Origin: Shewanella nanhaiensis
Lineage (GTDB): Bacteria; Pseudomonadota; Gammaproteobacteria; Enterobacterales; Shewanellaceae
NCBI RefSeq assembly: GCF_019457885.1
Contig: NZ_JAHZST010000026.1
Location: forward strand, 1 to 47,850
Reading direction: 5' to 3'
DNA: 47,850 nucleotides
Part shown: positions 36,727 to 46,104 of the stretch, piece by piece
Position numbering within the stretch: the first letter of the stretch is position 1
Layout of the letters: every line of letters starts with the position of its first letter
Position numbers and translations under genes: made by a program
The notes under the pieces: model-generated
Database searches by the model: none
What the model was told of the DNA's origin: nothing
Seen by the model: only the letters and a program-made list of their open reading frames with translations

Positions 36727-37080
36727 TTTGTCTCACAGGGATCATTCATGGAAAATTAACAGCGGCTCCACTCAAAATAGACTGAAGCCATAACTTCGCC
36801 GTGCAAAATACCCCATTTGGGAACAGGATAACACCCGCTATAATTTGCCCGTTGCTAAAGTAAGCGATAGGGTGCATCCTTCTAGACCGCTTAGCTTTGA
36901 TTTAGCACACAAAACCCTCTGTAAAATTAATATTTACCTCATTTTGAGATCTGATCGGCCTATCCCCAATCGGCTGTGAAACTTTTGTGACACTTTTAAA
37001 ACCAAGTTGTGAAAAACACGCGATACTGCAGTGATCTCATTGAGTAATACTCGACATATACACCAATATGGAGAGAGATA
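36727..37080. promoter_or_regulatory. divergent control region between pdeB-like gene and spondin operon
   Basis: No gene seen. The right half carries phased direct repeats: TGTGAAACTTT (36975-36985), TGTGACACTTT (36986-36996), an 11-bp unrelated unit, then TGTGAAAAACA (37008-37018), all in exact 11-bp register. A possible -10 GATACT lies at 37022-37027 with no good -35, as at activator-dependent promoters. Such phasing is typical of OmpR/PhoB-family binding sites. Confidence 0.5.
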
Positions 37081-37785
37081 ATGAACCTAAATAAAGTAAG
37101 TAAGATTTTAATACTCAATGGGCTAATGCTAGCTGCACCGACCATGGCTGCAGAGTTAGAGATAAGCATCACAAACCTAACTCAAGGCAATCACTTTACC
37201 CCCATCCTCATCACAGCTCACGATAGCACCAGCCATCAATTTCAAGCTGGTGAGATGGCAAGCCCAGCATTGCAGAAAATGGCAGAAGGCGGTGATATAG
37301 CAGATCTTATGGCTGCAGCAACAGGTAATAACGAATTAACGGTAGGCAATCCAGCTGAAGGGCTTTTAGCTCCAGGCGGAAAAGTTAACGAGATAATGTT
37401 AGATACTCAATCCATGACACACCTATCTATCGTCGCCATGGTATTACCCACGAATGATGCTTTTATTGGACTCGATGCTTGGGAAATACCCACCACTCCT
37501 GGCACCTACACCATCAATGTTAACGCTTATGATGCGGGTACAGAGGCCAATGATGAGATAGTCAATGGCGGTGGAATGTCAGGTACACCTGGTATCCCAG
37601 CAGCACCAGGGATGGATGCAGGAATGAATGGAACCGGCGTCAGTGACACAAGTGCTAACGACAAGGTACATATTCATCCAGGTGTATTAGGTGATATGGA
37701 TGAAGCAGGTGGTATAAGCGACCTTGATAGCCGTATTCACAGATGGTTAAACCCAGTAGCAAGAGTCGTTGTTGAAGTTAAATAG
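37081..37785 (+). CDS. spondin-domain periplasmic protein
   Basis: 234 residues with a signal peptide (about 1-23, ending MAA). The rest is a spondin_N-type domain: ITNLTQGNHFTPILITAHD, LPTNDAFIGLDAW, NAYDAGTEANDE and a histidine motif VHIHPGVLGD. A Gly/Met/Pro-rich loop lies at about 165-190. Function of bacterial spondin proteins is unknown; secreted or periplasmic location is inferred. Strong GGAGAGAG ribosome site. Its stop codon lies 10 bp before the next gene, a paralogue. Confidence 0.85.
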   Translation: MNLNKVSKILILNGLMLAAPTMAAELEISITNLTQGNHFTPILITAHDSTSHQFQAGEMASPALQKMAEGGDIADLMAAATGNNELTVGNPAEGLLAPGGKVNEIMLDTQSMTHLSIVAMVLPTNDAFIGLDAWEIPTTPGTYTINVNAYDAGTEANDEIVNGGGMSGTPGIPAAPGMDAGMNGTGVSDTSANDKVHIHPGVLGDMDEAGGISDLDSRIHRWLNPVARVVVEVK

Positions 37786-37795
37786 GTGGTATCAG

Positions 37796-38527
37796 ATGAA
37801 TACATTCAAAACTCTACCACGAAATAAACTTCTTCTCGTGGCTGCAATATCTTCAAGCCTGTTACTCAGTGCCTGTTCCGACAGTGATAATACGCCTGAG
37901 GTCACCCCTCCTACACCACCGGCGCCTGTGGTTAATCAAGTTTATAGCGTAACGGTGACAAACTTAACGGCAAACCAGCCAATGTCTCCCATTACACTTA
38001 TTGCTCACGGTGATATATCAGCCTGGCAGGTCGGCTCTCCAGCAAGTTTGGCATTAGAGACTATAGCTGAGTCTGGTGATGGTTCACTTTTCTCATCCAT
38101 GGATGACGTAGATAGCGTGACTGTCGGAGCAGGTATCTTGCCCCCAGGCATGTCTGAGAGTATAGAGCTTAGCCTCGCCCCTGATGATGTCGATTCTTTA
38201 TCCATACTCACCATGTTGGTCAATACCAATGATGCTTTTGCTGGTCTCAATGACTTTTCATTAAGTGATCTAGCTGTTGAGCAAAGCATAAGATTTAGAT
38301 CAATCGCTTACGATGCTGGCACTGAGTCCAACTCTGAAGCCAAAGGGACACTTCCTGGGCCTGCTGATGGTGGAGAGGGGTTTAATGCTATGCGAGACGA
38401 TGTTGACAGGGTACACGCTCACCCAGGCGTGATAAGTCAAGACGATGGACTAACAGACTCAGTCCTCTCTGCATCCCATCGGTTCGACAATCCAGTCCTC
38501 AACATCACGATAAACCGAACTCAATAA
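37796..38527 (+). CDS. spondin-domain lipoprotein
   Basis: 243 residues from the ATG at 37796, which follows AGGTGG; an upstream ATG at 37769 would overlap the previous gene. Lipobox LSAC gives lipidated Cys27, followed by a Pro/Thr-rich linker. It parallels the preceding protein: VTNLTANQPMSPITLIAHGD, VNTNDAFAGLNDF, YDAGTESNSE and VHAHPGVIS. So a soluble and a lipid-anchored version are made together. Function unknown. Confidence 0.85.
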   Translation: MNTFKTLPRNKLLLVAAISSSLLLSACSDSDNTPEVTPPTPPAPVVNQVYSVTVTNLTANQPMSPITLIAHGDISAWQVGSPASLALETIAESGDGSLFSSMDDVDSVTVGAGILPPGMSESIELSLAPDDVDSLSILTMLVNTNDAFAGLNDFSLSDLAVEQSIRFRSIAYDAGTESNSEAKGTLPGPADGGEGFNAMRDDVDRVHAHPGVISQDDGLTDSVLSASHRFDNPVLNITINRTQ

Positions 38528-38607
38528 TCAGGGCGTTTATCAATCGATGAAATAAAAAGCACTCGAGGTGGGTCTACTCTTTAAGGATCCGCTTCGAGGC
38601 ACTTAAG

Positions 38608-39339
38608 ATGAATGGAACACGTACAGCGAATAATCAATATACTCACAAAATTTTACTCGTTGAAGATGAGCCGGATCTTGCGAATTTAGTCAAGCTCAAC
38701 CTCAACACTCTCAATTTTGATGTTATTCACTGCACAACCCTAAAGCAGGCAAACCAAAACCTAGAGCTTAATAGTTTTGATCTTATCTTAATCGATCGAA
38801 CCCTTCCCGACGGAGATGGACTTATGCTGTGCCAACAACTTCGTCATGCTGGAAAAGAGACACCTTGCATGATGTTGACAGCCAAAGACTCTGAAGCAGA
38901 TATCGTACTGGGGCTTGAATCAGGAGCTGATGACTACCTAACAAAGCCATTTAGTGTGCTTGAGCTTAGGGCAAGGGTAAAAGCCCTGCTAAGACGAGGT
39001 CACCAAACTGAACATGAAGAGCAACAGCTGGACTTCAATGGTATTACTATCAACTGTGACACGCGAGAAGTTATCGCCTTCGACACACAACTCGAGTTAA
39101 CTGCCAGAGAGTTTGACCTCCTCCTATTTATGGCTAAACATCCTAAGCAGGTATTTAGTCGATTGCAGCTATTAGAAGCCGTTTGGGGTTACTCCTACTC
39201 AGGCTATGAACATACAGTAAATAGTCATATAAACCGCCTACGTGCCAAGCTATCCCATTGCACTCCTGCTGCTGAGCTTGTTAAAACAGTATGGGGAGTA
39301 GGATATAAATTCTCACCACCAGAAACACGGTCACATTAA
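38608..39339 (+). CDS. OmpR-family response regulator
   Basis: 243 residues. Receiver domain with acidic pocket Glu19/Asp20, phosphoacceptor Asp63 (LIDRTLPDGDG), Thr91 and Lys113 (TKPF). C-terminal winged-helix DNA-binding domain ends KTVWGVGYKF. Overlaps the kinase gene by 1 bp (TAATG). 80 bp after the second spondin gene, so the four genes probably form one operon, and the phased repeats at 36975-37018 are a likely target. Confidence 0.92.
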   Translation: MNGTRTANNQYTHKILLVEDEPDLANLVKLNLNTLNFDVIHCTTLKQANQNLELNSFDLILIDRTLPDGDGLMLCQQLRHAGKETPCMMLTAKDSEADIVLGLESGADDYLTKPFSVLELRARVKALLRRGHQTEHEEQQLDFNGITINCDTREVIAFDTQLELTAREFDLLLFMAKHPKQVFSRLQLLEAVWGYSYSGYEHTVNSHINRLRAKLSHCTPAAELVKTVWGVGYKFSPPETRSH

Positions 39340-40820
39340 TGAATAGTCTCTTTAGTCGGCTACTACTCTCCGCAAGTTTAGTTGTCTTCATTTTGATCTT
39401 AGCACTTTGGCAATGGTTTCAGTTTAACCAAGAGTTCAGCAGAGATCAGGTACAGCAATCCTTGCATCGAGATCTGGCTCTACATATGTCCCATATCAAC
39501 CCACTTCTATCACAAGGGATCACCTCTGATGCCGCCTTAAAGGAGGCCTTTCATGACTTTATGCTATTAGGCCCAAGCTTTGAGATATACACACTCGATA
39601 CTTTAGGCAATGTGGTGGCATATGATGCTAAAGCAGAAAAAATAAAACGCTTAAGAGTCGATACCCACGCATTGAAAAATTTTATAGATGGGGATGAGTT
39701 ACCAATTAAAGGTATGGATCCCCGTTCTGCAAACAGTAAAAAGATATTTTCAGCAGCCTATCTGCAAAGTCCCGATGGCAAAAAGACGGGTTATCTCTAT
39801 GTGATCATAGGTGGTGAAGATTTCGATATGTGGCAATCCTTAGTCAGCGAACATCAAGCCCCTAGGTTTTGGGTTGGGGTTGCATTAGCTTCTATCCTTT
39901 TTGCCTTAATACTATTTGCTTTATTAGCAAGATATCTCACCAATCCACTTTCAAGATTAGAGCGCGATTTAGGCGTACTTGGTAGCCAAAAACTCAGTGA
40001 CGGCCTATCGCTTCCTGATGAGTATCGGGGTAGCAGTGAGATTCAACAACTGAGTTTACATATTAACCATTTATTAGAGAAAATCAGTCAGCAACACCAA
40101 GCAATAAACCAGCAACAGCAAGCTCGGCATGACTTCATGCTGCACCTGTCTCACGACCTAAAAACACCACTCACCTCACTTCAGGGGTACATAGATACCT
40201 GGTTACTGATGCCAAAAAGTGAACGTAGTAGCGATTTAATAGAGGTCGCAGCCAATTCAGGAAGACATTTACAAAGATTGTTAAGTCAGATGCTGGAACT
40301 AGCAGCCCTAGAGAATGGGCAGATAACACCAGAGTTTAAACCCGTAGAACTAACCCACATACTCCATGAATTAGTGCTTATTTTTGCCCCTAGGGCAAAG
40401 CAGCAAAATGTCATGCTGGACTTTGAGCTTGACTCAGAGCTCACTGTACTGACAGATCCACAGCTGTTAATGCGAGTATTAAGCAACCTAATCGACAACG
40501 CTATTCGTTATACACCTGCAGGTGGCAGCATCACCATAAAATCGCGGCCACATCAATCCGAAGAGCTACTGCATGTCAATGATAATCCTGTATGGCTTTG
40601 TGTATCAGATAATGGTTCTGGGATGCATAAACATGAGCTTCAAGCACTAAAACAATTAAAAGCAAAACCCACTTTCAACCGCACTGACGTGCTCCCTCAA
40701 CTGGGCGTTGGATTAGCCATTGTCAGACAATTATTAGGCTTACTAAAGTGTAATATTGATATCGAAAGTGTGCCTGGAGAGGGAAGTCAGTTCCATATAG
40801 AACTACAACAGATCAAATGA
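39339..40820 (+). CDS. sensor histidine kinase, partner of the upstream regulator
   Basis: 493 residues: membrane helix (7-27), periplasmic sensor region (28-175), second helix (about 178-198), HAMP linker, HisKA with His272 (LSHDLKTPLTS), and HATPase with NLIDNAIRYTP, DNGSGM and GVGLAIV. Orthodox kinase with one-base overlap to its regulator. The signal is unknown; the linked spondin proteins may be sensors' partners or outputs (inference). Confidence 0.93.
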   Translation: MNSLFSRLLLSASLVVFILILALWQWFQFNQEFSRDQVQQSLHRDLALHMSHINPLLSQGITSDAALKEAFHDFMLLGPSFEIYTLDTLGNVVAYDAKAEKIKRLRVDTHALKNFIDGDELPIKGMDPRSANSKKIFSAAYLQSPDGKKTGYLYVIIGGEDFDMWQSLVSEHQAPRFWVGVALASILFALILFALLARYLTNPLSRLERDLGVLGSQKLSDGLSLPDEYRGSSEIQQLSLHINHLLEKISQQHQAINQQQQARHDFMLHLSHDLKTPLTSLQGYIDTWLLMPKSERSSDLIEVAANSGRHLQRLLSQMLELAALENGQITPEFKPVELTHILHELVLIFAPRAKQQNVMLDFELDSELTVLTDPQLLMRVLSNLIDNAIRYTPAGGSITIKSRPHQSEELLHVNDNPVWLCVSDNGSGMHKHELQALKQLKAKPTFNRTDVLPQLGVGLAIVRQLLGLLKCNIDIESVPGEGSQFHIELQQIK

Positions 40821-40849
40821 TAACAGCGAAATAATCTAAATCAGCGCAA

Positions 40850-40880
40850 TAAAAAAGCCCATCACACAGGATGGGCTCAA
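40850..40880. terminator. hemE terminator, also facing the kinase gene
   Basis: AGCCCATC (40856-40863) pairs with GATGGGCT (40870-40877) around a 6-nt loop; on minus it is followed by TTTTTTATT. Plus-strand T-tract is weak, but its position lets it serve both converging genes. Confidence 0.8.
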
Positions 40881-40898
40881 TGATAACTAGCGACTCAA

Positions 40899-41963
40899 CT
40901 ACTTATGATATTTAGCTGACAGCTCATGCACCGAATTGATGAATGCGCCAGCATGTTCTGGATCCACATGTTGGTGGATGCCATGTCCTAAGTTAAATAC
41001 ATGGCCAGTACCTTCACCATAGCTAGATAGAATTTGATCTACCTCTTGGTGAATACGCTCAGGAGAAGCATACAGTACAGATGGATCCATATTACCCTGT
41101 AGGGCAACTTTATGGCCAACACGACGACGTGCATCGCCAATATCAACTGTCCAATCCAAACCGAGTGCATCACAGCCAGTTTCAGCCATTGATTCCAACC
41201 ATAAACCGCCACCTTTAGTGAACAGAGTAACAGGAACTTGGCGGCCGTCTGCATGACGTGTTAAGCCATCAACGATCTTCTGCATATAACGCAGAGAGAA
41301 CTCACGGTATGCGTGATGAGATAACGCACCACCCCATGAATCGAAAATCATCAGAGACTGTGCACCATTTGCTACTTGAGCATTCAGGTACAAAATCACT
41401 GAATCAGCAAGCTTGTCGAGAAGCATATGCAAGGTTGCAGGCTCTTCGTAAGCCATCTTCTTAATCTTTTCGAATGTCTTGCTTGAACCACCTTCCACCA
41501 TGTAAGTGGCCAGAGTCCAAGGTGAGCCAGAGAAGCCAATCAAAGGAACTTCACCTTTAAGCTCACGGCGAATAGTGCTAACCGCACGCATCACATAGCC
41601 AAGCTCATCTTCTGGATCTGGAATTGAAAGCTTTTTGATCGCATCGATCGTATCGGTAGGACGCTGGAAACGAGGACCTTCACCGGTTTCGAAGTACAGA
41701 CCTAAGCCCATAGCATCAGGTATTGTCAAAATATCTGAAAACAGAATAGCAGCATCAAGATCATATCGGCGAAGTGGCTGAAGCGTAACTTCACAAGCTA
41801 AGTCCTGATTCTTACACAGTGACATAAAATCACCAGCTTCAGCACGTGTCGCTTTGTACTCTGGAAGGTAACGGCCAGCTTGGCGCATCATCCAAACAGG
41901 AGTTCTGTCGACAGGTTGTTTTAGTAAGGCGCGTAAATAACGATCATTTTTTAATTCTGCCAT
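40899..41963 (-). CDS. hemE: uroporphyrinogen decarboxylase
   Basis: 354 residues. Decarboxylates the four acetate side chains of uroporphyrinogen III in heme synthesis. The signature [25 protein letters not shown] is near the N-terminus, followed by [12 protein letters not shown], the [17 protein letters not shown] stretch and [14 protein letters not shown] at the C-terminus. AGGAATAGAG lies before the ATG. Confidence 0.97.
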
Positions 41964-42175
41964 GTGGCTCTATTCCTAGACTTATTGATTTCCGCTGGGC
42001 GTAGTTTAGCATTTACGAGAGTAAAATAATCTCCCTGAGATCATTTATGTGACAAACACCACTACATATAAAAAATAACCAAGATGAACATGTTTAACTC
42101 AATTGAACAAAGAGTAAACAGAAATGTATCCTGATAAATATTAACAGTGAATGTTCTCAATATGAGAAAAAAAAG

Positions 42176-42204
42176 TTGCACAGCTCACTGGCCTTTGGTA
42201 TAAA
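42176..42204 (+). promoter_or_regulatory. strong sigma-70 promoter in front of a candidate sRNA
   Basis: TTGCAC (42176-42181), a 17-bp spacer and TATAAA (42199-42204), then a GC-rich start region (GTCTGCGC). It is not followed by an ORF but by a terminator about 90 bp on. Confidence 0.75.
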
Positions 42205-42210
42205 AAGTCT

Positions 42211-42303
42211 GCGCTAGCAAGAACAATCAAGAAGCTCGTCGCATCGAGCCCGCAAAACCAATACTCGCCCAGCGATAACATTTATCGCTGGGCATTTTAT
42301 TTT
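42211..42303 (+). ncRNA. candidate small RNA between hemE and rsd
   Basis: A stand-alone unit of about 93 nt: consensus-like promoter, an internal hairpin GCTCG/CGAGC (42234-42249), a single-stranded A/C-rich stretch (about 42250-42266), then a 12-bp perfect terminator stem GCCCAGCGATAA/TTATCGCTGGGC (42267-42293) with ATTTTATTTTT. No ORF with a ribosome site fits inside. The layout is that of an Hfq-type sRNA; I do not recognise the sequence as Spot 42, RyhB or another named RNA. The remaining gaps 41964-42170 and 42306-42464 show no gene. Confidence 0.65.
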
Positions 42304-42305
42304 TA
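42267..42305 (+). terminator. terminator of the candidate sRNA
   Basis: 12-bp perfect stem with a 3-nt loop (42267-42293) followed by ATTTTATTTTTA. No protein gene ends nearby on plus, so it must belong to the short transcript starting near 42211. Confidence 0.85.
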
Positions 42306-42464
42306 ACCGATTCAATCCCCTACCTCGTCACTATTTTCTTCTGAAAAAAACAACCTCTCCGATCAATTTCTATTATCTCGCAAAATAGTCGAATAATGGT
42401 TGATTAATACCCTAGTTGTCACCTACATTAGAAGTCAGGGAAGAAATCAGAATCGGGAACTATC

Positions 42465-42932
42465 ATGTTAAAACAATTGGAAAAAGCCGAACAAAGATGG
42501 GGTGGTGCAAACACCTTAATCGATCACTGGCTAAACAACCGTCGTAAACTACTGATAAATTACTGCAAAATAGCCGGAATTCCTCCCTACGATTCGACAG
42601 AGAAATCGCTCCCTGCAATCACCTTGGTTAAAGAGTTTTGTGATCAGCTCATGGACTATGTTTCTGAAGGGCATTTCGAGGTTTACGATCAAGTCGTGAC
42701 CGCATGCGAAAAGAACGGTGTTTCAAGCAAAGAGCTCGCTCAAAAGCTCGTTCCCCGTATCAGCGAAACCACAGATTCAGCGCTAGACTTCAATGACAAA
42801 TACACCGAACTGGTCGATGATAAAGTCTTGTTTCAACTAGATAAAGACCTTTCATCTTTAGGTCATGCGATGGAAACACGCTTCGAATTAGAAGACAAGT
42901 TATTAGAAGTCTTGCACACTAAGCATTCATAA
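42465..42932 (+). CDS. rsd: Rsd/AlgQ family anti-sigma-70 factor
   Basis: 155 residues, helical. In E. coli Rsd binds region 4 of sigma-70 in stationary phase. Conserved N-terminal WGGANTLIDHWLNNRRKLLINYCKIAG and FCDQLMDYVSEGHFEVYDQV. The rsd-near-hemE context is shared with other gammaproteobacteria. Confidence 0.92.
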   Translation: MLKQLEKAEQRWGGANTLIDHWLNNRRKLLINYCKIAGIPPYDSTEKSLPAITLVKEFCDQLMDYVSEGHFEVYDQVVTACEKNGVSSKELAQKLVPRISETTDSALDFNDKYTELVDDKVLFQLDKDLSSLGHAMETRFELEDKLLEVLHTKHS

Positions 42933-43012
42933 CAAACTCTTTTCAAAATGTACAACTAGGTTAGTGAGCATCAGCTCTATTCTCTTCCCTAGGAGTAACC
43001 TAAAAAAACAGA

Positions 43013-43045
43013 TACAAAAAGGCCAGCTATTTAGCTGGCCTTTTG
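43013..43045. terminator. bidirectional terminator between rsd and acnB
   Basis: GGCCAGCTA (43021-43029) and TAGCTGGCC (43032-43040), flanked by an A-run on the left and TTTT on the right, so it can end both converging transcripts. Confidence 0.85.
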
Positions 43046-43073
43046 ACTGTTAACTCACTCTACAAAAAAGTTG

Positions 43074-45671
43074 TTAAACCGCAGACTGAAAAATAACCTC
43101 ACCAGCCTTCTCTGTATAAGATTCAATCTTATCGAAGTTCAGGTAACGATAGGTATCTGCAGCAGTTGCATCTAGCTCTTTCGCATAAGTCTGATACTCC
43201 TCTGCCGATGGCAGACGACCTAACAGCGCAGCAACAGAAGCTAACTCAGCAGATGCCAAATACACATTTGCGCCTGTACCTAAACGGTTAGGGAAGTTAC
43301 GTGTAGAAGTAGAGACGACAGTCGAACCTTCAGCAACACGCGCTTGGTTACCCATACAAAGTGAACAACCAGGGATCTCGATACGAGCACCAACACGACC
43401 AAAGATAGCGTAGTAACCCTCTTCAGTAAGCTGATCACGATCCATCTTAGTTGGCGGAGCAATCCATAAGCGTGTCGGTAAAGTGCTTGCAAACTTATCT
43501 AGCATCTTACCTGTAGCGCGGAAGTGACCAATGTTAGTCATACAAGAACCAACGAACACTTCATCAATCTTAGTGTCTTTTACATCTGAAAGCAGTACGG
43601 CATCATCAGGATCGTTTGGTGCACAAAGAATTGGCTCTTTAATGTCATTCAAATCAATCTCAATCACAGCAGCATATTCAGCATCTTCATCTGCAGACAT
43701 CAACTCAGGGTTTGCTAGCCACTCCTGCATTGCAGTAATACGACGTTCGATAGTACGACGATCGCCATAACCTTCAGCAATCATCCACTTCAACATCACG
43801 ATGTTAGAGTTGAGGTATTCAATAATTGGCTCTTTGTCTAGCTTAATGCTACAACCTGCAGCACTACGCTCAGCAGAAGCATCAGATAGCTCAAATGCTT
43901 GCTCTACTTTCAAACTCTCAAGACCTTCAATCTCAAGAACACGACCAGAGAAGAAGTTAATTTTACCTTTCTTCTCAACGGTAAGTAGGCCCATCTCAAT
44001 CGCTTTATGTGGAATAGCATGTACAAGATCACGCAGTGTGATACCAGGCTGCATCTCACCCTTAAAGCGAACTAACACTGACTCAGGCATATCCAATGGC
44101 ATAACACCAGTCGCCGCAGCAAAAGCTACCAGACCGGAACCAGCAGGGAAAGAGATACCGAGAGGGAAACGTGTATGAGAATCACCACCTGTACCAACGG
44201 TATCAGGAAGTAACATACGATTTAACCAAGAGTGAATAACACCATCACCAGGACGTAAAGAAACGCCACCACGATTCATAATGAAATCAGGTAGTGTATG
44301 GTGAGTATTTACATCTACAGGCTTTGGATAAGCCGCTGTATGACAGAAAGACTGCATCGTCAGATCGGCGCTGAAACCTAAACACGCTAAATCTTTTAAC
44401 TCGTCACGTGTCATTGGACCCGTAGTGTCTTGAGAGCCGACCGAAGTCATCTTAGGCTCACAATATTGACCAGGACGAATACCTGTTACACCACATGCTT
44501 TACCAACCATCTTCTGTGCAAGGGTGTATCCCTTACCAGTATCAGCAACATCTTGTGGGAGTACAAACACATCTGATGGCTCAAGTTTAAGCACTTCGCG
44601 GGCACGTGCAGTGAGTCCACGGCCAATGATCAACGGAATACGGCCACCGGCACGTACTTCATCCATCAACACATCTGTTTTCAATTTAAATTCAGAGATA
44701 ACTTCATCGCTATCGTGACGCTTAACAACACCTTGGTACGGGTAGATATCAATCACATCGCCCATATCCATCTTGCTAACATCTAGCTCGATAGGGAGTG
44801 CGCCAGCATCTTCCATGGTATTGAAGAAAATAGGCGCAATTTTGCCACCTAAGCAGAAACCGCCACCACGCTTGTTAGGCACATTAGGGATATCATCACC
44901 CATAAACCAAAGCACTGAGTTAGTTGCAGACTTACGCGAAGATCCTGTACCAACAACATCACCCACATAGACTAATGGGAAACCTTTAGTTTTAAGCTGC
45001 TCAATCTCTTTAATGGGACCTATCACACCTGCTTCATCAGGAACGATACCATCACGAGCATTCTTTAGCATAGCTAGCGCATGCAATGGAATATCTGGGC
45101 GAGACCAAGCATCTGGTGCAGGCGACAGATCATCGGTATTAGTCTCACCAGTCACTTTAAATACAGTCAACGAAACCTTCTCTTCAAGCTTAGGGCGGTT
45201 TAGGAACCACTCAGCTTCAGCCCAAGAGTTAACGACCTGTTTAGCAAATTCATTACCCGCTTGCATCTTCTCAACTACATCGTGGAAAGAATCAAACATC
45301 AATAATGTTTTAGAGAGTGCTTCAACAGCAAGAGGCGCTTGCGCTTCAACATCTAGTTGAGCAATTAAAGGCTCAATGTTGTAACCGCCTTGCATAGTGC
45401 CCAACAGTTCAACTGCGCGTGCAGAAGATAAGATTGATGAGGTCACCTCACCTTTAGCAACAGCATCTAGGAAACCTGCTTTTACATAAGCAGCTTCATC
45501 TACTCCCGGTGGAATTCGGTTCTCAAGCAGGTCGAGGATAAACGCCTCTTCACCTGCTGGAGGGTTTTTAACTAATTCAACTAGCTCTGCCACTTGCTGG
45601 GCATCTAGTGGCTTAGGGACTACGCCCTCTGAAGCACGCTCTTCGACGTGTTTACGATATGCTTCTAGCAC
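43074..45671 (-). CDS. acnB: bifunctional aconitase B / 2-methylisocitrate dehydratase
   Basis: 865 residues, 4Fe-4S enzyme of the TCA cycle (citrate to isocitrate) and methylcitrate pathway. N-terminal helical HEAT-like domain, swivel domain, then catalytic domains with cluster cysteines in GSCMTNIGHFRATG and GCSLCMGNQARV. The start is GTG at 45671, 7 bp after GAGGAA; the nearby ATG is out of frame. Gives the family start MLEAYRKHVEERA. Single gene with a clear upstream promoter. Confidence 0.97.
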   Translation of the reverse strand: MLEAYRKHVEERASEGVVPKPLDAQQVAELVELVKNPPAGEEAFILDLLENRIPPGVDEAAYVKAGFLDAVAKGEVTSSILSSARAVELLGTMQGGYNIEPLIAQLDVEAQAPLAVEALSKTLLMFDSFHDVVEKMQAGNEFAKQVVNSWAEAEWFLNRPKLEEKVSLTVFKVTGETNTDDLSPAPDAWSRPDIPLHALAMLKNARDGIVPDEAGVIGPIKEIEQLKTKGFPLVYVGDVVGTGSSRKSATNSVLWFMGDDIPNVPNKRGGGFCLGGKIAPIFFNTMEDAGALPIELDVSKMDMGDVIDIYPYQGVVKRHDSDEVISEFKLKTDVLMDEVRAGGRIPLIIGRGLTARAREVLKLEPSDVFVLPQDVADTGKGYTLAQKMVGKACGVTGIRPGQYCEPKMTSVGSQDTTGPMTRDELKDLACLGFSADLTMQSFCHTAAYPKPVDVNTHHTLPDFIMNRGGVSLRPGDGVIHSWLNRMLLPDTVGTGGDSHTRFPLGISFPAGSGLVAFAAATGVMPLDMPESVLVRFKGEMQPGITLRDLVHAIPHKAIEMGLLTVEKKGKINFFSGRVLEIEGLESLKVEQAFELSDASAERSAAGCSIKLDKEPIIEYLNSNIVMLKWMIAEGYGDRRTIERRITAMQEWLANPELMSADEDAEYAAVIEIDLNDIKEPILCAPNDPDDAVLLSDVKDTKIDEVFVGSCMTNIGHFRATGKMLDKFASTLPTRLWIAPPTKMDRDQLTEEGYYAIFGRVGARIEIPGCSLCMGNQARVAEGSTVVSTSTRNFPNRLGTGANVYLASAELASVAALLGRLPSAEEYQTYAKELDATAADTYRYLNFDKIESYTEKAGEVIFQSAV

Positions 45672-45761
45672 GGCAACATTCCTCTTTGTTTGGCGTTCTT
45701 ACAACAAAACTGCACTGCTTTATAAATAAGCTCACAGTTCAGCAGGCTCGACCCTTATTTC

Positions 45762-45797
45762 TGGCCGCATTATACTACAAGTCTAGAAAAGTTTGAA
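45762..45797 (-). promoter_or_regulatory. acnB promoter
   Basis: On minus, -35 TTCAAA (45797-45792), 17-bp spacer, -10 TATAAT (45774-45769). This leaves an untranslated leader of about 90 nt before the GTG start. The remainder of 45798-45987 is A/T-rich with nothing recognised. Confidence 0.65.
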
Positions 45798-45987
45798 TCA
45801 GATCACACTCTTATAGAGAGCAAACAAGAGATAGATCCATAGCACAACTCACAATGCACTGTAATCTATTCCATTAAACTCATCAATGTAATTAGACCAT
45901 AGTTTACGAGATTAACTATTTCTATTAATGACAATAACTTACACCTAATACTTATCTGGTTAAATTATAAAATCAGGGATATAAATA

Positions 45988-46104
45988 ATGGGTTTCTTAT
46001 CTAGAAAATACCAAGTTTATTATCCTCAAAGCCATTATAAAGCTGTAATATTCACCTTAATTATACTGAACATACTGGAATACTATGGCATCACCACTAA
46101 TTAA
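45988..46104 (+). CDS. possible 38-residue membrane micropeptide before hxpB
   Basis: ATG at 45988, 8 bp after AGGGA. Basic N-terminus (MGFLSRKYQVYY) then a hydrophobic stretch (KAVIFTLIILNILEYYG). Overlaps the first 20 bp of hxpB in another frame, so it could act through translational coupling. Unrecognised; such short frames arise by chance in A/T-rich gaps. Confidence 0.25.
   Translation: MGFLSRKYQVYYPQSHYKAVIFTLIILNILEYYGITTN

Noticed and set aside
38509..38541. Hairpin GATAAAC/GTTTATC between the second spondin gene and the regulator as a terminator
   Set aside because: Seven pairs, a 19-nt loop and no T-tract; too weak to split the apparent operon.
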